From Euborellia annulipes (taxonomy: Eukaryota > Arthropoda > Insecta > Dermaptera > Anisolabididae), in assembly GCA_023213315.1 (NCBI GenBank), contig JAKCPI010005554.1, forward strand, positions 124,001-188,000: a stretch of DNA of 64,000 nt. The letters run 5' to 3'. The notes under the pieces were generated by a model. The model was not told where the DNA came from. It was given only the letters and a program-made list of their open reading frames with translations, and made no database searches. Shown piece after piece: positions 63,958 to 64,000 of this stretch; positions within the stretch are counted from its first letter, which is position 1; each line of letters starts with the position of its first letter. Both the position numbers and the translations under genes were made by a program.

Positions 63958-64000
63958 CCGGAGACGTTTCGGTGCATTATTAGTGATCCATCATCAGTCC
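63958..64000 (-). ncRNA. Hammerhead-like motif at the window edge
   Basis: The minus strand reads GGA, CTGATGA (63991-63997), TGGATCAC...GCACC, GAAACGTC (63963-63970), TCCGG. The core is canonical, stem III is the palindromic ACGT and stem I pairs GGA with TCC up to the window end. TTTTTTGGCTGCCTCTG follows downstream, echoing the flank of the motif at 13331. The element continues outside the window. Confidence 0.6.

Overview
This window looks like repeat-dominated nuclear DNA from an invertebrate animal. It is very AT-rich, full of A/T homopolymers and G or C runs, and packed with short non-autonomous mobile elements. Four TTAGG-type telomere-like units near 9680 hint weakly at an arthropod. 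I cannot place it further. Nothing bacterial, organellar, ribosomal or viral was recognised.

No credible protein-coding gene was found. The longest open frames (130 aa at 52294-52686 minus, 122 aa at 4012-4380 minus, 102 aa at 11781-12089 plus) show no recognisable domain, and several lie in repeats. A few GC-rich or high-complexity islands (about 4190-4480, 16860-17075, 24285-25010, 25180-25470, 32830-33030, 37080-37230, 40010-40480, 43500-43650, 52260-52760) stand out from the AT-rich background. They are the best candidates for exons, promoters or conserved regulatory DNA.

The rest can largely be read as nested transposons. (1) A repeat family with inverted ACTTTCTCTTACC ends and a hairpin end containing CTGGTGTGAC recurs about eleven times between 1719 and 48704, on both strands. 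(2) DNA-transposon MITEs are common. Many are hAT-type with 8-bp target duplications (12814, 17679, 20512, 40815, 53573, 55759, 57647, 60051, 61877, 62457), others Tc1/mariner or pogo-type with TA duplications (3238, 12039, 37768, 42441, 54424), others PIF/Harbinger-type with TTA or TAA duplications (791, 41820, 47101). (3) tRNA-derived SINE copies carry pol III A and B boxes; two or more heads share a tail containing GATGCCGAAAAAGAC.

The most interesting layer is a set of foldback (inverted-repeat) elements whose arms carry hammerhead-ribozyme-like motifs: CTGANGA, a stem, GAAACGTC, often flanked by a complementary stem I. These resemble the minimalist hammerheads described in the terminal repeats of Penelope-like retroelements. 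In this window they appear with no reverse transcriptase, mostly as head-to-head pairs (5750-5849, 12446/13327, 50979/51041, 54833/54986, 61664/62098). One 219-bp pair at 50885-51103 is bounded by a 12-bp direct repeat, so it appears to move as an ORF-less unit. Another motif lies directly downstream of a tRNA-like SINE head at 44455-44600, suggesting a SINE-ribozyme composite.
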